Positions 11,022 through 23,400 of a stretch of DNA of 64,000 nucleotides are shown here, piece after piece. The DNA lies in contig BCJJ01000021.1 in assembly GCA_039545355.1 (NCBI GenBank), positions 801,536-865,535 of the forward strand. Direction: 5' to 3'. The stretch comes from Trichosporon coremiiforme. Taxonomy: Eukaryota > Basidiomycota > Tremellomycetes > Trichosporonales > Trichosporonaceae. How positions within the stretch are numbered: position 1 is the stretch's first letter; each line of letters begins with the position of its first letter. The position numbers and the translations under genes are program-made. The notes under the pieces are model-generated. The model did no database searches and was not told the origin of the DNA. It saw only the letters and a program-made list of their open reading frames with translations.

Positions 11022-12374
11022 ATGAGTGCCCCGTCACAGAATCGCGCCGATGACCCGGACAACTGCGGGCAGCCGGACCCGCTCACAATCGAGAACGACG
11101 CCGACGCCGCTGTGCCCCACACGCACCCGCATCCTACGGGCAAGGGCGTGCTCGCTATCGACATGGACGACGTTTTGTGGTGAGTCACCTTGATCCGAGT
11201 CCGAAGGCGCTTCCGATTCAGCGTGCCGCCTACTCTTGGCCTGTTCTTGGCCTCGAGGTCTTGGCCCGTGAATTCTTGTGTGCTGGACGCATGCCTGGGC
11301 TGTGTTGGGATCCGCGTTGTTGAGTGCAGTGGAGCAGCCCAGGTAACGACGTCGGAGCACCTCTTCCAGATCTTCACGAGGGTACCGAAAGAGCTAACTC
11401 ACAGCAACACGAACCAGACCATTGTCGACATGCACCACGACCTGTTCAACGTGTCGCCCCCGATCACGCTCGACGAGTTCCACCACTACCTCTACTGGTT
11501 CAACCGCGGATGGGGCGACCAGACGAAGACGGTGGAGATGGTCGTGAGTACGCCAGTCATGAAGTAGCCGCCTTTGCTTCCCTCTGTCTTTTCTGATGCT
11601 CTCTGGCTGCGACTGGAGTATTCAGTAGTCGTTGCTACTGGAAGACGGGATGATAACTCGCTATTTCCCGCCATGAGCTAACATCAGTCCGAACTGTACC
11701 GGAACGGCCTCATGGACCGTCCGCGCCCGGTGCCGGGAGCGAAGGAGGGCCTCGAGACGCTGAAGAAGATGGGATACACGCTCATCATCATCACGGCGCG
11801 GTCCGAGAGCCAGCGCGAGGGTACAGAGGAGTGGCTCGCCGAGAACCTGCCTGACAGTGAGTACCTCTCTCCACCTTCCCTCCCTCCCTCCCTCCCTTGT
11901 CCGAGCTTTGCACCTTCCGCACTTTGGCTAACACCAGTTTTCGACGAGATCCACTTCACGGGCGCGTTCAACCACCTGATCCCGGCAACAAAGGAGGAGC
12001 ACGAGGGCCACGCGGCGAAGCGCGCCGTCGTCTCGCACCACAAGCGCACAAAGCACGAGGTCATGATGCAGACGAACGCGCTTCTGCTCGTCGACGACAG
12101 CGCCGAGAACGCCCTGACGTGTGCGCGCCTTGAGCCGTATAAGCAAACCCTCCTCTTCGGGAGCTACCCCTGGAACGCCGAGGTTCGCAACCCCACCGAA
12201 CCCGAGCATCCCGATGACAAGAAGACCTATGTTGAGCTCGAGAAGGAGGGCAAGCTCGACGAGGTCAAGCAGAGGAGACAGAAGAGGATCGACGAGGCGT
12301 GGCTCCCCGCTGGTGTTACGAGGGTTAGGGACTGGAACGAGGTCGTCAACTACGTGAAGGGCTTAGACAAGTAG
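11022..12374 (+). CDS. HAD-superfamily phosphatase-like protein (5'-nucleotidase-like), four exons
   Basis: Predicted 300 residues from exons 11022-11179, 11405-11543, 11688-11856 and 11938-12374; the frame closes. HAD motifs are visible. Motif I is LAIDMDDVLC, with the nucleophile and acid/base Asp. Motif II is IIITAR. A Lys region follows (HHKRTKHEVM), and motif IV is LLVDDSAENAL. A cap-like helical insert (MHHDLFN ... EFHHYLYWFNRGWG) lies between motifs I and II. The layout resembles the 5'(3')-deoxyribonucleotidase-like group, but substrate cannot be read from sequence. The N-terminus is polar without a targeting signal, suggesting cytosol or nucleus. The first intron (225 nt) interrupts motif I right after the catalytic loop. 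Confidence 0.75.
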
Positions 12375-12784
12375 ACTCGCTATGGAACCGTACTAATTTA
12401 AGATCGCCTGGAACTGCTTGCGAGTGGAGCGGCGATGTGGGCGTGCGCTACGGCCCACCAACTTGACTTACAGCAGGTTCGAACAAGTGCGAGACAGTAC
12501 GAGGAGGCGCAGCCGGTTTCGGCGCGATCGTTGATGCGACCGAACCGACTGAGACACGGCCGTAGACCTACCGCGCTGCCCCACCAGCCACGACCGGTTC
12601 ACCTAGTCAAGTTTGTTCAAGTCGCTCGTTTCAGAGTGCTCTGCGCTCGCTCAGCCGACAGTAGGGCATGAAGGGGTACAACCTCTCTCGACCGAGGAGT
12701 ATATGGGTATATCTTTTCTCGGGTATCGGGGTATCGGATCACTGACGTTGTTTCGCTGCTGACCCAGTCCGTAATCTTGAGCAG
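12375..12784. other. Convergent intergenic region
   Basis: These 410 bases separate the HAD-family gene (+) from the last stop of the broken proline-rich gene (-). I see no gene, repeat or RNA structure in it. Confidence 0.4.
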
Positions 12785-14214
12785 CTACGGGCGGAACATG
12801 GGCAGATCGTGCGGCGTCCAGTCGGCGTGCGGCGCCGCGGCAGGAACGCAAGCGACCCACTGCACGCCGTCACCGAGGGCCGCCTGTCCGCCGTGTCCCT
12901 CCCAGCGCAACCCACAACCCTATGGGAAGACATGTCCCTGCTCCCCCATGACGCCCATGAGGGTACGCGACGGGCGACCGCCGGGCGGCAGGGCCCCCCA
13001 CATGTCGTTCAGCTGGGGTGAGAGCCAGGCGTGTCCGGGGAGACCGGGGTCGCCGGGGTGACCGCTGGGGTGAGGTATTGCGGGCGGAGGAGGTTGAGGG
13101 GGCGGAGATGGATTGGGAGGGGGAGGCGGCGAGGGCGGCGGCGAGGGCTGGGCTTGAATCTGTTCGGCCACGTCCAGTCTGAATCCTTGACCCAGGGCGG
13201 AATCCAGACGGGCGGCGGGGATGGCGATGGCGACGGCGTCGGCGTCGGTGGGGATGTGGCGGGAGCGTTCGGCGGAGGGGCCGGCTCAGAAGTGGACTGT
13301 GTCATGACATGGGCCATGGCGGGTCTACCAGGGCCACTGGGAGGTCCAAACCAAGGATGGGCCGGTGCGGACTGGATAGCAGGCGAGTGGACGGGACACA
13401 CTGGGTTGATGTTGCTGCTCTGAGGGAAGGAGTGCCGCGGGTAGCTCGGCCCGGGGGCAGGGAACGGCGTGCTGGGTATGAAGCCGGTGGAGCCCATTGT
13501 GAAGCCTTGAGGAGGCGGAGGAGGCTGCGAGTTGCCTATTGCCGCATAGACGCCAGCGAAGCGCGGGTCAGTCATCCATCGGTACGGCGCTGGCCACGGG
13601 TTGGAAGGAGGCTGCTGGTATGCAGGGGGCGTGGTCGGGCTCTGGGGCGGCGCGTACGCCGCGCGGTAGGTCGGTGTCGCACACTGGGGCGGCTGGACGA
13701 TGGCGACTGGGAAACTGGTCGGCATAGGCACCTGGAAGGGTGCGGCGGGTTGGGTCCATGGCCCGGGGACTGGCCACGGGCTGGGTGCATCGGCGGCAGC
13801 CCAGGCGGGGATGCCTTCCTCCTCCTGCTCCTCTCCAGGCTCGTCCTCAGGCTCAGAATCCTCCTTGGGTGGCGTTTGGGGACGGCGGCCAATTTGGTCG
13901 CCCTCCCGGCCGTACCCGTTCCATCCGTCGGGGGAGCTGTATTCCTTCTCGGCGCGCTTTCTTGACTGGCGGTCGGGGCAGGGACTCTTAGGAGCAGGAG
14001 ACGATGTGCAGGGATGAATGCTCTCCTTCGGGTACGGAGGAAAGTATACCCAATCGGACGTGGGAGTGCGGTCCCCGGTGGGGGGCGTGTTGGGCATGAT
14101 TGTCACCGGATTGAGCTGATATGTCAGCGTGACCAACGATTTGAATTCACTTGGAAGAGACTCTGTTCGCGGTTGACGAAAGGAGAGGGTGGGAACAGCG
14201 GCGTGGGGGGCCAT
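12785..14214 (-). CDS. Proline-rich hypothetical protein with broken reading frame
   Basis: The main frame (14214-13009, 401 residues) is Pro/Ser/Trp-rich with an acidic centre (EDSEPEDEPGEEQEEEG) and motifs such as DWVYFPPYPKESIHPC and DPRFAGVYAAIG. Its last 45 residues turn Arg/Pro-rich. From about 13250 down a second frame looks more protein-like (HAWLSPQLNDMWGALPPGG). That frame reaches a TAG at 12920-12922 and continues open beyond it with GCGLRWEGHGGQAALGDGV and WTPHDLPMFRP to a second stop at 12785. So the full gene seems to need one frameshift, or an intron I cannot place, plus bypass of one TAG. It is either a decaying gene or one with assembly errors. A later ATG at 14097 may be the true start, since a typical ctgac...cag acceptor precedes it. 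No family recognised. Confidence 0.45.
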
Positions 14215-15159
14215 GGACCAGGCTCATCCACACAACCATCACTCGGCGGGAGCTGAACGTGCCAGCTGACATGGAGAGCATCGTGCAACGTGCGGAAGTG
14301 CATCAGTGCGAAGAAATGTGCTGAGAAGAGGACGCAGCCTGTGTGCTTGTGAGGAACGGGGTGCTGGTCAGCGGGAGCAGTAACGGAGCAACAGAGGGCT
14401 ACTGGGAGTGACACTTCCCACAGCCTTCTGTGTGCCACGAGATCTCTACTAGCCGCAACCATAAGCCCTCGATTCATTTCAAGATGGTCTGCAACTACTA
14501 ATCATCACCCGGCAGACTTCGGTGACGGACAAGCATGCATGGATGCGATGAGGAGGACGTTGGCCGCATTTTGGCATTTACCGGTATTTTCGAACTGAAG
14601 CAAGTGAGCATCATATCACGTCCCATGAACTTACACGGGGTGCTCCATGCGAGAATCAGCTGAAATGCAGCTGTTGTCTCAAGTACTCTAGTAACACAGG
14701 CAGATCTCCCGGGCTAGAGGTACAGTCAGCTGAAATAGAGGTGACGCAGCGCAGCTGCCCATGTGTGCCCCGCCCCGCCACACAGCCTGGCTTTCGGCGG
14801 CACCTCACCATTTCCCATGGCAACTCGTTCTGGTCATCAGAGCCCCTCAGAACAGGCGAGCACTTCCAAAAGCGTTGCCCCTCCGTGGGCAATCTGTCTT
14901 TGCCTGCATGCATCCTACTGTCTAGCTGACACGCGATAAGTATGATCCGGTGGACAAGCGGCACTTGCCAGTAATGAGCAGACGATAATCATGGCACCAA
15001 CCAAGGGCTTCAGTGTTCACGAAATGCATCGGCTGCTACGAAAAACCTATGTACACAAAACTTCTGCTGCAACTACTTCTGAAAGACAATAAACTACACT
15101 CTCAGCGCGAGCGACTTGAATATGGGATGAGTGGGGAGACCTCGGTAAAGTTGTGCTAC
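14215..15159. other. Intergenic region, no gene seen
   Basis: This 945-base stretch between two minus-strand genes contains the promoter of the proline-rich gene and the 3' end of the CVIC protein gene. Short frames on both strands lack family features. Confidence 0.4.
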
Positions 15160-15966
15160 TCAGCAGATGACGCAGCAATGAGGGACGTCGTGGCTGTTCT
15201 CGGCGGGGGCGCGGAAATAGAAGTTACTCTTCTCCGTCGACACGCTTCCTGTGGTAGATGCAGCGCGACCATTTTGAGTGGCGTTGGGCTGATGCGTCTG
15301 GAAGACGAAGGGAGTCTTCTTGGGGTGGCCGAGAGCCTCGTACGCGTTCAGCACACAGGGGTTGATGATCTCGGGGTCCCTGGGGTGGTTCTCGGTGGGA
15401 AGCGCGGCCGCAAGGGAGATTGCGGTCGAGGATTCGGCCTCGCTTCCCTCGACAGAAGGGGGAGGCTCGACGTAGTCGGAGGCGGGAATACGGAGCCTAC
15501 CGCCGACAAACTTCTGGTACTGTTGGGCAGCGGTGAGTGTGCCGTTCGTCACGAAAGGGGTCGGCGTGGGGGTGCGCTCCGGGTTGACGGGAAGGGTGAG
15601 GGAGTCGATCTCACGCGGCTGCTTGGCACGCAGAGTCTCCTCGGCGCGCCGCTTCGCCAGCTCCAAGCAGTAGTTGCAACGGGCATGGTGAGCTGGGTCC
15701 GTGGCACAGCGAGGGAAAAACCCGAGGCTCACGTGCGTGCACGCAGACTGGGCAGACTTGATGGATTCACTGGAAGTTAGCGCCGAGAAACCTCTGATGG
15801 AGATAACTCACCCCGAGTCGATGACCTGAAGAACCTCAGGGTTCTGAAGGGAGATGATGGAGGTGGCGACAGTGCTGGAACCAGCCTGAGCAGAGACTTG
15901 AGCGGGAGCAGGAGACGTCATGTCGTCGAGGGACTTAGTGATGGTGACCCGGGGGACTTCGCTCAT
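15160..15966 (-). CDS. Hypothetical protein with C-terminal CVIC (CaaX-like) motif, two exons
   Basis: Predicted 254 residues from exons 15966-15812 and 15769-15160, joined by a 42-nt intron with ctaac near the acceptor. Residues 1-52 are polar (MSEVPRVTITKSLDDM). A compact Cys/His cluster follows (CATDPAHHARCNYC), which could bind zinc. The central part is Pro/Thr-rich with ASDYVEPPPSVEGSEAES. The protein ends HCCVIC; the last four residues fit a CaaX box (Cys-aliphatic-aliphatic-X), and the Cys before them could be palmitoylated. This suggests a lipid-anchored, membrane-associated protein, but that is inference. The family is not recognised. It is divergent from the AFG1-like gene. Confidence 0.65.
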
Positions 15967-16534
15967 GTTGGCGGTGAGAACGGTTGAGGGAGAAGAGAAA
16001 GAATGAGAGAACAGTTGCCAACGTGTGCAGTACACTCTCCTGCTCATGCGTGAGGCTGGGACACACACCTCTTTCGAGCTGCTAACGCCGAGAATGGCAA
16101 GTGCCGGACACACACAGGATACACGCCTGTCAGCATCGAAATCCCAAGAATGCACATCAAGGCGCGTCCTCGCTCTCCCGCGTCTCTCATGCCAGCGTGC
16201 CGGCGCACCAGCAGTGCCCGCGGTACCCACGCGTCATCTGTGTGCGCGAAAGTGCGCACACCCGACTGCCCCGATTTCTCGATCTCGAGCGGTTCCACCT
16301 GGAAGTCTCTCACGACAAAGTGTTCGCTTCTTTCATACGCTGTGCATCACTTGTTTACCCTCGCTCTTGCATGCGCACCAGAACACGACGTTTTGCACCG
16401 AGCTGATGGGCAACTGGAGCAGGTGCCACACGTCGGATTTGGTTCCGCTCCTTTCGCTCGGTGCATGGCGCTCATGACGTCGGAGAAGCTCGGCTGTTGC
16501 CGCCGGTCTCTGTCCACCTCACGATCTCGCGACC
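15967..16534. promoter_or_regulatory. Divergent promoter region, CVIC protein / AFG1-like gene
   Basis: These 568 bases separate two start codons facing apart and must hold both promoters. I cannot assign a specific factor site. Confidence 0.35.
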
Positions 16535-18706
16535 ATGATACGACGAGCCCGCCCGTTGCTGCATGTTCGATCGCCTCGACCGGTTGCCAACCTCGCTTTG
16601 AGGCGAGTAGGTGGCACGAGGACAGCTGTGCCACTCGCCCTTTGCACACCACGATGTCTCATGTCAACGGAGGCGGGGCCCTCAACGTCCGCTGCGGAGG
16701 AGGGAGCTACTGCCGAAGCTCTGACGGAGGAAGGTGACAGCAAGCAGAGGGTTGATCTTCTGGAGTCTTATCGAGAGCTCGTCAGCTCTGGACGGCTTAA
16801 GTGGGACGACGAGCAGGTGCGGGTGGTCATGAAGGTGAGTCTCGGGTGGAGGTTCTAATCTCAGGAAGGCACCCTGCTGACCTCAGCTGCGACACCTGAT
16901 CAAGGATCTCGAGGACTACGAGCCGCCGATGGAACTCCTGGCTAAACTCGGACCGACACCTCCTCGGCGCCAAAAGCGGAGCTGGTGGCACGGTCGTGGT
17001 GACCATGCCGAATTCGGCGCGACGGAGAAGGAGCGTGCGCTTGTGCGGGTCATGACCGGCGAGGAGGAGATTGCCGCCCTGACCACTCCGAAGGTGAGTT
17101 TAAATGCGTCCTTATCAACTGACAGCAGGGCATCATGCTGACCGGGCCACCGGGGACGGGCAAGTCTCTGCTTCTCTCGCTCGCGTTCCACGCGATCCCG
17201 ACCCCCTACAAAAAACGACACCATTACCACGCCTTTACGCTGTGGCTGTACCAGCGGGTCTTCACCGAGATTGAGGCATACAAGAACTCAGCTCCTGTGG
17301 CGCGGCACGAGTCGAACATGAACAAAGCAGGTGCGAAGGGGTGGCGAGCCGTCTTCGCTTCGGGACGATGGAAGGAAGGTGCCGACGTTGACCTATCCGA
17401 CCAGTATCCCCAGCTCGATGACCCGAGAGATACGATTCCGTTCCGCATCGCGAAGGAGATGATCCTCGACTACCACATCCTGTACTTTGACGAGCTACAA
17501 CTGATCGACGCCAGCTCGGCTACGCTGCTCAAGGATGTGCTGGGATGGTACTGGCGCCTCGGAGGTGTGATTCTGTTCTGCTCGAATCGCCTTCCGGAGG
17601 ACCTGTACATGAACGGTGTACAGAGGGAGCGCATGGCGGGGTTCCTTGACGGGCTGCGTGCCCGAAGTGAGCTCGTCGAGCTCGACGGAGGAAGAGACTG
17701 GCGTCAAGCTGGCGGCGGGGAGGACAGGTGGCTCGACCTCGACGATCAGAAGTTCGACCAGTGGTGGGCCAAGGAAGGCGAAGGAGCAGGCGAGCCGCGG
17801 ACTCTCGGAGTCTATGGCCGCAAAGTGGAGATTCCCGCGGCAAAGGGGAGCGCGTGCAAGTTCACCTTCGGAGAGCTGTGCGAGACGCCCCTCGGACCAG
17901 CAGACTACATCACTCTCTCTTCCACCTTCCGGACCTTTTACCTCGATGAGGTCCCCGTCCTGCTCCTGAAGAGCAAGAATGAGGCGCGTCGCCTGATCTC
18001 CCTCATTGACGCACTGTACGAGGCGCGGTGTAAGGTCGTGATCCGCGCCGCGGCGGCACCAGAACACCTCTTCTTCCCCGACGCGGTGGATCCTACCCTG
18101 GATCCCGACATGTACGACCCGATCGCTGCCGAGTCGCTGTCGGAAGCGCTTGACGCTCAGCCTCTGGCGAACGTGAGCATCTACAACCCACGTACACGCG
18201 CGGAGCAGGAGCGGGACCAGATGTCCGACCGCGGGACAGCGTTCGCAGTTTCGAACATCTTCACGGGGGAGGACGAGCGGTTCGCTTACAAGCGTGCCGT
18301 GAGTCGGCTCGTCGAGATGAGTCGCTCTGAAGCCTACCAAAAAGAGGCATGGTTGCCCCTGGACGAGAGGGCGTGGGAGGCTTTCGGTGCCGAGACTGCT
18401 GCTGCTGTGCGGGAGCCGAGGAGGGGGATCTTCGCCGACCCCATGCAGCGCTCCTACGGCGGGAAGGGGATGGGCCCCATCGCACGCAGTCGCATGCACA
18501 ACGACGTGCTCGACTCTATGGCCGCCGAGAGTGGTGCCAAAGCACCGGGGATGCAGGAGGAGCCCATCCCCGCTAGCCCCAGAGAGGGCGCACCGCGTAT
18601 CAAGGAGGTCCACGCTTGGGGCGTAGAGGACCGATGGGGCCCTAAGGCTGGTGACTGGGGCAAGGGGGCGAGCGTGTATGATACTGGCGACAAGGAGAAG
18701 AAGTGA
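16535..18706 (+). CDS. AFG1: AFG1/LACE1-like mitochondrial AAA+ ATPase, three exons
   Basis: Predicted 694 residues from exons 16535-16834, 16887-17093 and 17129-18706. The N-terminus (MIRRARPLLHVRSPRP...) is Arg-rich without acidic residues for about 40 positions, a typical mitochondrial presequence. Walker A (LTGPPGTGKS) is at about 173-182 and Walker B (HILYFDELQ) at about 285-293. These are followed by the family's ATLLKDVLGWYWRLGG and the sensor-like FCSNRLPEDLYMNG. The order and spacing match the AFG1/LACE1 ATPase family of the mitochondrial inner membrane, linked to turnover of mitochondrially encoded subunits. At about 520-694 the tail is long and low-conservation, larger than in yeast. 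The exon 3 acceptor is a tandem CAGCAG, so one extra Gln may be included. Confidence 0.88.
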
Positions 18707-18826
18707 GCTGCAGTTGTATAGAGATCTTAGATACCTAGAAGTGCATTATGAGAACTGTTACAAATCTATCGTCTTCCTGCTGCTCGCCATGTTCCGCCGC
18801 TGACTGTCGCTCGCTGCCGGCAGCGC

Positions 18827-19838
18827 CTACTTTGCAACCTGCGTCTCGCCGAGCGCCTGCCTCCTGAGCCGGAGGCTCCTTCCCTCGGGCTTGAGGATCA
18901 TCTGCGCCGCGAGCGCGTCGAGCTTCCTCAGCTTCTCCGGGCTCGTGGTGTCCTTGTCGGGCACGCTCGTCTCCATCTTGGGATTGGCGAGGAGGCGCTC
19001 TGCGCACAGCTTGACGCCCCACCACGCGCGTGTGTTCTGCGGGATCGTGTTGCCCTCCGGCGCCGTCGCCATCTCGATCGCGCGCAGGAAGTATTTCAGC
19101 GCGAGCTGCAGGTCGCCAGAGGTGTACGCTGTCTCGCCGGCACGCTCGACCGCCTGCGCGTCCCACGTCTGCAGCAGCATCAGCTGGCCGAGAGCAGTCA
19201 TGCTCTGAGCATACGCGCCATCGTCGGCGTACAGGTCGGCCAGGAGTGACCAGCCGTCCGGATCGGTATGGAAGGTGTCGAGGTATCGGACGAGGGGAGG
19301 GATGGGGTTCGGCGAGATCGCGATCAGGCGGCGGTGTGCCGACTGTTCACATCAGCTTTCGGCACCAGAAGGCCAGCTGCGAAACCAGGCTCGAGCACTC
19401 AGTAGCCCGTAGTCAGACCAGTGGTGACTCACAATATTGCACTGGTCATCCTTCAGCAGCCCCTCATAGATCTTGCGCGCCTTCTCCACCTCGCCATGCG
19501 CCTCGAGCCTGAGGCCTAGGAGGATGTCGACTCGCGGCGACTTGCGGAACTTGGCCTCGAGGAGGCGGATCTGCTCCTGTGAACGTCAGCTAATGCCAAG
19601 AGCCGCGAAAGCTCACAGTAGCAACACCGATATGGCCCATGTCAATCGCGGCCACGGCGAGCTGCTCCCGGACGGCCCACTGGTCTGTACGTTAGCTCAA
19701 GGGAGGTCGCTGCAGCTCACCAGAATCTGACAAGCGGCCAGATGCCAGGACACGGGGGGCAATGTGGAGCACCTCGGCGGAGCGCCTCGCGCCGAGGGTT
19801 CGCCAACGTGCGAGCTGGTCAACGTCGGCTTGGGACAT
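18827..19838 (-). CDS. EMC2: ER membrane protein complex subunit 2 (EMC2, TPR), four exons
   Basis: Predicted 281 residues from exons 19838-19721, 19684-19617, 19576-19433 and 19342-18827; the frame closes. TPR-like helical pairs are visible. The central segment LRLEAHGEVEKARKIYEGLL is followed by HRRLIAISPNPIPPLVRYL, then DPDGWSLLADLYADDGAYAQ and a last repeat with AYTSGDLQLALKYFLRAIEM. The spacing matches EMC2, the cytosolic scaffold of the ER insertase that places tail-anchored and multipass proteins. Length is close to the family norm (about 290). It is divergent from TRA1. The stop is TAG. Confidence 0.8.
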
Positions 19839-20452
19839 GATCGTGGAGGTTGCTGACGCTGCAATGATTGCCAGCTGTCGAAAGTGAGGTGGTCGTCGCC
19901 GGATGACGCGCGCGACCGGTGGTAGACTCGGTCACGTGCACGCCCAGGAGCTTCCATGTGTTTCCCGCGTGAAAACCATATGTAATGACCCTGAAGGGCC
20001 GCTGATGTTGCCGACCAGATATCTTTATCAGCGTCTTCACATGCTTTCAATGCCTGTCGCACGCTGTTCCGGAACGCGCATGCATGCATTCACAATAGAT
20101 CAAAATACACAGTGCATGCATTGCCGCTCACTGTGGTGCGTAGATCTGTTTGATAATGGAGTGACGGAAGTAAATCCGCGCGGCTCGGCGTTTCAATGTG
20201 CCAGACAGGGCTCTGAATTCTCGAGTGGACCTGTTTCTCGCCATGTTGAACCCCCCCTTCGAGTATTGAAACACATCCTGATATCCCAACATCCACCACT
20301 GACTCCATTTCCACATCCAATCCACAGTCTCTTTTCAACACTTTCTCTCGCCTCCCACACTCTTCACAGCGATATCGAACCCCCTCTCGACGCTAGACCG
20401 ACCCGTCGAGCCCCGGTGACCACCTAGCGCCCAGCGGGTGTCACCACACATC
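19839..20452. promoter_or_regulatory. Divergent promoter region, EMC2 / TRA1
   Basis: These 614 bases lie between the EMC2 and TRA1 start codons. A CACGTG E-box-like hexamer occurs near 19934. A pyrimidine-rich stretch of about 150 bases lies just upstream of TRA1, as is common at transcription starts in these fungi. Nothing else is assigned. Confidence 0.4.
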
Positions 20453-23400
20453 ATGTCAGCGCCGGCACCTCCGGCCACCAACCGGCCGGGCGGCAGGCCT
20501 CGCAGGGCTTCGACCGCGACCGCGCCGGGCGGTACGCCGGCCGCAGAGACACCGACCCCGTCCTCATCAGCACTCGCCGGCCATGCCCCGACTGCCGTCA
20601 CGACCTCCGTCACGACGACAGGGCCGATGACCGTCGCCGAGTGCGAGGCGCTCGCGGCCCAGCTGACCGACCCCGCCACGCCGTTAAGGCGCCGCATCGA
20701 GATCGCGTCCGAGCTTCGTGACTCAGCAGAGTCAAACAGAGAGTACACCTTCTACGACAAGTACCTCGCCGTCTTCATCCCGGCGCTCGTCCAGATCCTT
20801 GGCGAAGAGAAGAACATCGTCTTCGTCAAGGACAACTCAGAACAACGCTTCCGTCATACCCTTCTCGCGTACCTGCAGCGATTGCCGCACTCCGAGCCCT
20901 TCCGACAGTATGAGGCCAAGGTTCTAGAGCTCATGATCAAGCTCCTCAAGGTGGAGAACGAGGACAATGCCCTTCTGTGCATCAAGATCATGATCGACGG
21001 GTTCCGATCGCACAAGGATCAGGCTGAGCCGTTCGTCGAGCCGTTTCTGGAGCTTGTCAAGCAGATGTACGCCAACCTGAAGGGAGTAGTGGAGAAGGAG
21101 TTCGGCACGACTGGTGGCGGCAAACCCGTAAGCTCAACTGCATGATCCAGCTAACGTGAACAGGTCACCCAGGACGGCACCCCGACACCATCCGCACCCT
21201 CTTCCTCATCACACACCCACCTCTCGCATGCCCTCCACTCGCCGAAGGTCCTCACCGAGTGCCCCATCGCCGTCGTCCTCATCTTCCAGACGTACAAGTC
21301 GGTCATGGGCCCTGCGATGCTCGACCTCTCGCCCCTCGTCATGGAGAGCATCAAGATTCAGCCGGAACCTCAACGCGTGGCGCACGCTGAGGCGAAGGAG
21401 CGAGGCGAGATCTTTGTCGGAGTGGCGCCAGGGATCACGAACCGCGACATGTACACTGAGCTCATCAAGACGCAGGTCAAGACGATGGCTTTCCTCGCCT
21501 ATGTTCTCCGCGGCAGCTCGCAGGCGAACGTCAAGGACTACCTGGAGGTCTTCCCGGAGGCGTGCATCCGGCTCTTGCGCGACTGTCCGCCGGAGGATGT
21601 CAGCACGCGCAAGGAACTGCTCGTTGCCACTCGCCACATCCTGACGGCCGACTCGCGATCATCGTTCATCCCCTACATCGACACGCTGCTGGAGGAGCGG
21701 GTGTTGGTTGGAACGGGAGTGTCAAGTCGGGAGGCGCTCCGCCCGCTCGCGTCTTCGGTCGTCGCGGACCTCATCCACCATGTCCGCAACGAGCTCCCGA
21801 TTGCGCAGCTCAACCGTGTTGTCTACGTCTTCTCGTGCAACCTGAACGATGCGACGTTCTCGAGCTCCATCCAGACCATGTGCGCCAAGCTCCTCAACAC
21901 CATTGTCGACTCCATCGCGAGCAAGGGTGACGCTGAACAGTCCGCGCGGCTTATGAAGTCCATGTTCATCTCGTCCCTGGAGAAGCTTTCGGCCATGACT
22001 GAGGCTTACGACAAGTTGAAGGCTCTGTCTCAGCGCGACAAGGGCAAGGGCAAGGCTAAGGAGGAGACCGCTGCCATCACCAGCGGCGAGGACGTCACCA
22101 TGGCCGACGAGGCGACGGATGCCAATGCCGACCGCATGGCGCACGGCTGGCGGGAGATCGAGCAGGCCATGCCTGTGCACCAGGTGGCTTACGCGAACGA
22201 GTCCCTGGAGACCTTCTGCCGTGAGGCGCGGTATCTGTTCAAGACGCTGCTGCATACCTTCCGCACGCTCCTGTCATACACGCGGCAAGGAGAAAACCCG
22301 GTGCCCCCTCCGGACGGAGAGCTGTTGTCGCGTTTCTTCGAGAACGCCATCCGGTGCATTGCGATCTTTGACAACAACCGCGATCCTCGGGAACCGAAGG
22401 AGGCAATTGAGCTCCTGTCTCAAATTCTTCTGCTCTTCGACCCCCACTCCTTCCGTGAGGTCTGGTCGACGCACATGGATTTCTTCGTTGAGCATGCGCT
22501 CACGAACCCGCATGTGTTCTCCGTTCTGCAGATTCTCATCACGCACGAGTCTGTCTCGCATCAGCTCGTGGCGATCACGCTCAAGCACCTCATGAGCCAC
22601 CTCGATGAGATCGGCAGTTACTCGCCCAAGAAGGCGCAGCTGAACCTGCGACTGTTCAAGATCTCGTTCTTAGCGATCAACACGTATATCAACGCGAACG
22701 AGGTCGTGCTTGTGCCTCACCTGCAGAAGCTCATCATGCGCTCCTTCGCCCTGGCGCCCAAGGCTGATGAACCAACGGTCTACTACCAGATCCTGAGAGC
22801 GCTGTTCCGTTCCATCGGAGGAGGCAGGTTCGACGCTTTATACAAGGAGGTGCTGCCGATTCTCCAGGAGATGCTGGACAATCTGTCGTATCTCCTGCAG
22901 CACGCCACGGACCCCGTTCAGCGCGACCTCTTTGTCGAGCTTACGCTCACCGTCCCTGTCCGTCTGACGAACCTGCTTCCACACCTGAGCTACCTCATGA
23001 AGCCGCTCGTCCACGCTCTCCAGGCTGGCCCGGAACTCATCAGTCAAGGTCTGCGTACGCTTGAGTTATGTATCGACAACCTGACGGCCGACTTCCTCGA
23101 CCCGACCATGACGCCTGTCTTCCGCGAGCTCATGGGCGCCCTTCACAAGCTGCTGAAGCCGATTCCTGCCAACCGCCAGCACTCGCACTCGGCTGTTAAG
23201 ATTCTGGGCAAGCTTGGAGGTCGCAACCGCCGATTCTCGGACGTGGAGAACCTCCTCGAGTACAAGAAGTGCGCCGACGACCTCACCGCTCCGATCTCTT
23301 TCGAGGGCAAGTCCTCGCGCTTCGAGCTCGAGCCGCTCGTCAACGCAGCCGACCAGGTTCTGGACCAGAAGATCGAGGTTTGCCTGGGTGACAGTCTCGA

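Noticed and set aside
12435..12671. tRNA-like GGTTCGAA box near 12476
   Set aside because: No matching A box or acceptor and anticodon stems could be formed around it.
13009..13060. Short 32-nt intron joining the two frames of the proline-rich gene upstream of IQAQPS
   Set aside because: The only fitting donor (GTCAAG) and the lack of a ctgac/ctaac branch make it unconvincing, so it was not used in the model.
17495..18613. 372-residue minus-strand frame inside the AFG1-like gene
   Set aside because: It is antisense to a strongly conserved ATPase with no family features of its own.
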